NCBI GenBank assembly: GCA_031275595.1
Contig: JAISOO010000040.1
Span: forward strand, 1-27,100
Origin: Spirochaetaceae bacterium
Lineage (GTDB): Bacteria > Spirochaetota > Spirochaetia > Treponematales > Breznakiellaceae
DNA: 27,100 nucleotides
Reading direction: 5' to 3'
Positions 24,077-27,100 of this stretch are shown piece by piece (position 1 is the stretch's first letter; each line of letters starts with the position of its first letter). Below the pieces are notes generated by a model that was not told where the DNA came from, ran no database searches, and saw only the letters and a program-made list of their open reading frames with translations. The position numbers were made by a program, and so were the translations under genes.

Positions 24077-24709
24077 TTATAACTGTATTTTCTCTATTAA
24101 TTTGTCATAAACTTGACTTATGGTCAAGTACGAAGTATCGAAATAAATCACTTCCGGGGCAATTTTAAGGCTTCCCTCGGCTTTATTTTTATCAATTTCA
24201 TCCCGTTCCAGGATCGCGCGTTTTATTTCCTCAAGGCTGAGTTTGGAAACCCCCTGATCGTAACGTCTTTGGGCACGGGCATCCGCCGAGGCGTCCAAAA
24301 AAAAGCGGTATTCCGCCCGGGGAAAGACCACAGTGGTCATATCCCTCCCCTCCACCACCACATCAAGCCCTTCGGCGAGCTTCCGGATAAGATCGTTTAC
24401 CACATGCCGGATGGGCACGATGGCGGATAAGGGAGCGGAATACCGGTCGATTTCATCGGTATGGAGGAGGGAAACCACATTTTCCCCTTCCAGATATACA
24501 TCGTCGTTCCGGTATTCGATCCGGGCTTTTTTCGCGTAATCCAGCGCTTTTTTTTCATCCCTGGAATCGATACTATTCCGCAAACACCCCAGGGTAATGG
24601 CCCGGTAAAGGTTTCCCGAATTAATATAGGTAAGTCCAAGACCCGCCGCCAATAGCCTGGCGATGGTGCTTTTCCCTGCCCCCGCCGGTCCATCTATGGC
24701 AATAACCAT
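24077..24709 (-). CDS. cmk: Cytidylate kinase
   Basis: This 210-residue enzyme phosphorylates CMP and dCMP with ATP in the cytoplasm. The P-loop G7-PAGAGK-S14 follows the first strand (MVIAIDGPAGAGKST). YINSGNLYRAITLGCL is the NMP-site region, and VVEGRDMTTVVFPRAEYRFFLDASADARAQRR contains the family GRD motif and the LID arginines. SLKIAPEVIYFDTS closes the fold. The ATG is preceded by an unusually purine-rich ribosome binding region with two GGAGG-like motifs. A 52-codon reading frame starting at the ruvA stop runs into this gene, overlapping its first 16 bases. Confidence 0.95.
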   Translation of the reverse strand: MVIAIDGPAGAGKSTIARLLAAGLGLTYINSGNLYRAITLGCLRNSIDSRDEKKALDYAKKARIEYRNDDVYLEGENVVSLLHTDEIDRYSAPLSAIVPIRHVVNDLIRKLAEGLDVVVEGRDMTTVVFPRAEYRFFLDASADARAQRRYDQGVSKLSLEEIKRAILERDEIDKNKAEGSLKIAPEVIYFDTSYLTISQVYDKLIEKIQL

Positions 24710-24852
24710 GCTCCTCCCCTCCTCCCTGATTGTTGAAACAACAGCAAATCATAAAAAAGCTTCGGCTCAGGGATGGATCCCGCCGATATAAAAGATTTCT
24801 TCTTCAACAAAGATACCGGCGGCATGTGTACTTCGAATCTGCCGCCCGTCAT
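24694..24852 (-). CDS. Possible small protein (52 aa) between ruvA and cmk
   Basis: An ATG at 24852 overlaps the ruvA stop (ATGA), the same junction used elsewhere in this window by real coupled genes. The frame runs 52 codons through the whole 139-base ruvA-cmk gap and stops 16 bases inside cmk. The product is basic, with a Lys run (LLKKKSF) near residues 15-21 and a hydrophobic stretch PKLFYDLLLFQQ near 30-41. I recognise no family. It has no strong separate ribosome binding site, and its last codons simply read through the purine-rich cmk initiation region. It may be a real coupled small protein or a chance frame. Confidence 0.35.
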   Translation of the reverse strand: MTGGRFEVHMPPVSLLKKKSFISAGSIPEPKLFYDLLLFQQSGRRGGAWLLP

Positions 24853-25439
24853 ATACCGCTGCTTAAATACATAATCGCCTGTTTAAAAAGCTGTTTTTCC
24901 TTTTCCGCTTCCGATATATCCGGGGTGAGGGCGGCCTCTGCTCGGCCCAGGGCCTCTGCCGCCGCTTTTCGGTCATAACCCATGCCGATCAACGCCTCCA
25001 CCAACTCCCCGTAGGAGGTCCGGGGCGCCTCCGCCGGCGAGGTAAGGCGGCCCTTTAAGGCCAGGATCATCTTCTGGGCGGTTTTTTTTCCCAATCCTGG
25101 TACCGCTTCAAGCCGGCCGATATCCTCATTTTCCAGGGCCAGCTCCAGCTCCTCCTGTCCTATTCCGCCCATGATCTTAATCGCCCCCCTAGGGCCTATT
25201 CCTTCTACCTTGAGGAGTTCCAGAAAGGTGCTCCGGCGTTTATCATCGGAAAAGCCGAAGAGCCGCATCTGGTCCTCCCGGTGGTACAGCCAGGTAAAAA
25301 CCCTTCCCTCCTCTCCCACCGGGGGGAGACGGCTTATATCCGTGGCGGGGACCGTAATATCCCATTCCATGTTTCCGGACAGAATATAGAGGGCATCGGC
25401 ATGTTTTTCGGTAATAATTCCCCGAATACTGTTGAACAT
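24849..25439 (-). CDS. ruvA: Holliday junction helicase subunit RuvA
   Basis: From the chosen start the protein has 196 residues. It has the N-terminal OB fold (MFNSIRGIITEKHADALYIL), two helix-hairpin-helix motifs (LLKVEGIGPRGAIKIMGG and LEAVPGLGKKTAQKMILAL) and the C-terminal RuvB-contacting domain (YGELVEALIGMGYDRKAAAEAL). RuvA binds four-way junctions and loads RuvB during recombination repair. The frame is open from 25475, but that codon lies inside the promoter and the family starts at MFNSIRG, so 25439 is used. The six bases before the ATG follow directly on a -10 box. ruvC lies upstream, separated by 99 bases; ruvB is not in the window. Confidence 0.94.
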   Translation of the reverse strand: MFNSIRGIITEKHADALYILSGNMEWDITVPATDISRLPPVGEEGRVFTWLYHREDQMRLFGFSDDKRRSTFLELLKVEGIGPRGAIKIMGGIGQEELELALENEDIGRLEAVPGLGKKTAQKMILALKGRLTSPAEAPRTSYGELVEALIGMGYDRKAAAEALGRAEAALTPDISEAEKEKQLFKQAIMYLSSGI

Positions 25440-25445
25440 ATAGCC

Positions 25446-25475
25446 ACTATACCCCAGTGGAAAGGCTCTTATCAA
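25446..25475 (-). promoter_or_regulatory. ruvA promoter, predicted leaderless
   Basis: On the minus strand, TTGATA (25475-25470) and TATAGT (25451-25446) each match the consensus at five of six bases and are 18 bases apart. Six bases then separate the -10 box from the ruvA ATG at 25439, so the transcript should begin at or within a base or so of the start codon. No Shine-Dalgarno sequence could be included. Confidence 0.65.
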
Positions 25476-25494
25476 GGAGTTTCCGGGAAAATTT

Positions 25495-25522
25495 CAGGGT
25501 AAAAACATCTGATTCTACCCTG
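25495..25522 (-). terminator. Stem-loop between ruvC and ruvA
   Basis: CAGGGTA (25495-25501) pairs with TACCCTG (25516-25522) around a 14-base loop, 17 bases after the ruvC stop at 25539. Only AAATTTT follows on the minus strand, so it would be a weak terminator at best. It could partly separate ruvC from the ruvA promoter that lies just beyond. Confidence 0.35.
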
Positions 25523-25538
25523 GGATATCCTGTTTTCC

Positions 25539-26084
25539 TTAAAATACGGATGAATGAGCGCAACATACCGCCGCCCCCAGGGCGTCCGCGGCATGATCCG
25601 GGGTGGGGATGGCTGCCAGCCCCAGGATCAAACGAACCATTTCCTGAATTTGCCCTTTGTCCGCGGTACCCCTGCCCACCACCGCCTGTTTGATTAACCG
25701 GGGGGTAAACTCCCGGACCGGTATTTCCCGTTCCGCCAGGGCCATAGAGAAAACCCCCCGGGCTTCGGCCACCGGCATAGCGCTGGTGATGTTCCTGCCA
25801 AAATAGATGGTTTCGATGGCGGACTCTCCGGGTTTATAAGTATCCAGCACGGAACAAAAGGCTTTATAAATATAAAAAAGCCGTTCCGCTCCGGAACGGT
25901 CCGGCTGGGTTTCAATACAGCCGTGGGCTACATAGATAAGCCGCTGGTTATCAAAATCGACAATACCCCAGCCGGAAGCGGCCAGCCCGGGATCAATTCC
26001 AATGATCCGCCGGGTCCGGCTTCCTGTTACTCCCGGGGCCGGTGGATCATTCGGCCCCGCCACGGGTCCAAATTTCGGGGGCAT
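25539..26084 (-). CDS. ruvC: Holliday junction resolvase RuvC
   Basis: The 181-residue endonuclease cuts Holliday junctions symmetrically. Its RNase H-like core has D31 in RIIGIDPGLAASGWG, the glutamate of AIETIYFGRN, and the terminal DHAADALGAA aspartates, so all four acidic catalytic residues appear present. The start is set at 26084, seven bases after the yebC stop; the frame opens further upstream at 26171, but inside yebC. Even so, about 23 residues (Pro/Gly-rich, MPPKFGPVAG..) precede the usual family start, which is longer than normal. A non-ATG start nearer RRIIGID cannot be excluded. Confidence 0.92.
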   Translation of the reverse strand: MPPKFGPVAGPNDPPAPGVTGSRTRRIIGIDPGLAASGWGIVDFDNQRLIYVAHGCIETQPDRSGAERLFYIYKAFCSVLDTYKPGESAIETIYFGRNITSAMPVAEARGVFSMALAEREIPVREFTPRLIKQAVVGRGTADKGQIQEMVRLILGLAAIPTPDHAADALGAAVCCAHSSVF

Positions 26085-26091
26085 TTTTTTT

Positions 26092-26832
26092 CTATTCCGC
26101 TTCAAAACCTTCGGGAATTTCAATATTGGAATATACGTTCTGCACGTCGTCGTTTTCTTCGAGCTTATCAATCAAGCGCAGGATTTTTGCGGTGGCGTCA
26201 TTGTCCAGGGTTACCCCCACTTCGGGAACCATGCTGATTTCGGCGTTGAGGGTTTCGAGCCCCTTCTCATTCAGGGCATTTAAGACCGACTCAAAATCCT
26301 CCGGGGCGGTAGTAACCTCAATAATTCCATCGGAAAGGGCTACATCTTCAGCCCCCCCCTCCAGGGCAGCCTCCATAATCTGATCTTCGGTGTACTTTTC
26401 CCCGTCAAAGGTGATGATACCCTGACGTTTGAAAAGCCGAGACACAGCACCGGCGGTGGCCAGGTTCCCGCCTGACCGGGTTAGGATGTTCCGCACATCC
26501 GCGGCGGCCCGGTTTTTGTTATCCGTAAGGACTTCGATTAAAACCGCCACTCCCCCGGGGGCGTAGGCTTCATAGGTGAGTTCTTCATAATTGACCCCTT
26601 CCAGCTCTCCGGTCCCCTTCTTGATGGCCCGGTCAATATTATCCTTAGGCATATTTGCCCCGCGGGCCTTTAAAACAGCGGTTCTTAACCGGGGATTGCC
26701 CTCAGGATCACCCCCCCCCATCCGGGCGGCGATAGAAATTTCTTTAATCAACTTGGTGAACATTTGGCCGCGTTTTGCGTCCGCGGCACCCTTCTTGTGC
26801 TTAATAGTCGCCCATTTACTGTGGCCGGACAT
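26092..26832 (-). CDS. yebC: YebC/PmpR-family protein
   Basis: The 246-residue protein matches the YebC/TACO1 family throughout: MSGHSKWATIKHKKGAADAKRGQMFTKLIKEI at the start, GGGDPEGNPRLR, ANMPKDNIDRAIKKG, YEAYAPGGVAVLIEVLTDNKNRAAADVRNI and the acidic C-terminal domain ending near LEENDDVQNVYSNIEIP. Members act as transcription regulators (PmpR) or as translation factors that relieve ribosome stalling; the sequence does not say which. AAGGAG (26843-26838) lies five bases before the ATG. A perfect hairpin stands just upstream of that site. It leads into ruvC, an arrangement common in bacteria. Confidence 0.94.
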   Translation of the reverse strand: MSGHSKWATIKHKKGAADAKRGQMFTKLIKEISIAARMGGGDPEGNPRLRTAVLKARGANMPKDNIDRAIKKGTGELEGVNYEELTYEAYAPGGVAVLIEVLTDNKNRAAADVRNILTRSGGNLATAGAVSRLFKRQGIITFDGEKYTEDQIMEAALEGGAEDVALSDGIIEVTTAPEDFESVLNALNEKGLETLNAEISMVPEVGVTLDNDATAKILRLIDKLEENDDVQNVYSNIEIPEGFEAE

Positions 26833-26848
26833 GATAACTCCTTCTGCC

Positions 26849-26875
26849 GGGTACGGATTTTTCCGTACCCTTTTT
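26849..26875. promoter_or_regulatory. Hairpin in the yebC leader
   Basis: GGGTACGGA (26849-26857) pairs perfectly with TCCGTACCC (26862-26870) around four bases. On the minus strand it sits five bases before the yebC Shine-Dalgarno sequence and is preceded by A-rich sequence. On the plus strand it is followed by TTTTTATTTA, so it also reads as a rightward terminator, although no rightward gene is seen. A nested AATACGG/CCGTATT inverted repeat lies just beyond (about 26882-26909). Confidence 0.5.
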
Positions 26876-26940
26876 ATTTAGAATACGGGATTTAATACCC
26901 CGCCGTATTTAAAACTTCCAGCCTTTTTTAAAACAGGCTT

Positions 26941-27100
26941 AAAAAGCGGTTAAAACCCGTTTTTTCTCAAAAACCAAGGTAATAGAGCCTTTCCCAAAAC
27001 CCGGTTGGTTTCGGGAAAGGCTTTGGAAAAAACGGCCCAAAGCCCGTTTTTTCCTCTAAATCTAAGGTTGCTTTCCCAAAAGCTGAAGTTTTGGGAAAGC
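26941..27100 (+). repeat. Structured intergenic element, copy 5 (right edge)
   Basis: Four hairpins follow one another to the end of the window. They are AAAAAGCGG (26941-26949)/CCCGTTTTTT (26956-26965); a perfect AGCCTTTCCC (26986-26995)/GGGAAAGGCT (27013-27022); a perfect GGAAAAAACGG (27025-27035)/CCGTTTTTTCC (27044-27054); and a perfect GCTTTCCCAAAA (27070-27081)/TTTTGGGAAAGC (27089-27100). The third hairpin with its downstream TCTAAATCTAAGGT aligns with copy 3 after rpoD, and changed bases in the stem keep pairing. The first and last arms share CTTTCCCAAAA, so alternative pairings are possible. The element may continue past the edge. Confidence 0.75.

Overview
The window reads as chromosomal DNA from a spirochaete, most likely a Treponema with roughly 50 % GC such as the termite-gut lineages. 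This rests on gene content and order: mltG-dnaG-rpoD, then a zinc-ribbon coiled-coil protein, then mreB-mreC-mreD-mrdA-rodA. As I remember it, T. pallidum has a similar order around its dnaG/rpoD and mreB genes; I could not check this. No transposase, integrase, prophage, CRISPR array or tRNA gene is visible.

Layout. Bases 1-794 hold no convincing gene. Their main feature is an array of eleven 21-bp units, each centred on a perfect palindrome (GGTACC or GGCGCC). Rightward genes follow: a phosphoglycolate phosphatase-like HAD enzyme; a TrpR-family repressor bracketed by two related hairpins; and a tight operon of a YkgJ-type cysteine-cluster protein, an MBL-fold hydrolase, mltG, dnaG and rpoD, the last three overlapping by ATGA. 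Next come a C4 zinc-ribbon coiled-coil protein, the RNase P RNA gene (rnpB) and a membrane-anchored TPR protein ended by a clear terminator. The rod-elongation operon mreB-mreC-mreD-mrdA-rodA follows and continues into a radical-SAM/DUF2344 pair. A 33-bp palindrome lies where this operon meets the leftward genes.

Leftward genes, in transcription order from the right edge, are yebC-ruvC, then ruvA (with its own promoter abutting the start codon), a possible unrecognised 52-codon ORF, cmk, rpsA, a GAF/AAA+ enhancer-binding regulator with an altered GAFTGA loop (GAFTHA), a membrane TPR protein and a lipoprotein.

Functionally, the right-pointing block joins replication priming (DnaG), the housekeeping sigma factor, RNA processing (RNase P) and lateral wall growth (MreBCD, PBP2, RodA, plus the MltG glycan-chain terminator). 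The left-pointing block joins Holliday-junction processing, CMP phosphorylation and ribosomal protein S1 to an envelope module of unknown purpose.

The least expected signal is non-coding. At least five intergenic places carry related hairpins whose stems differ by pairing-preserving changes: on both sides of trpR, after rpoD, before mreB, and at the right edge. With the 21-bp palindromic array, these are the best candidates for something undescribed.
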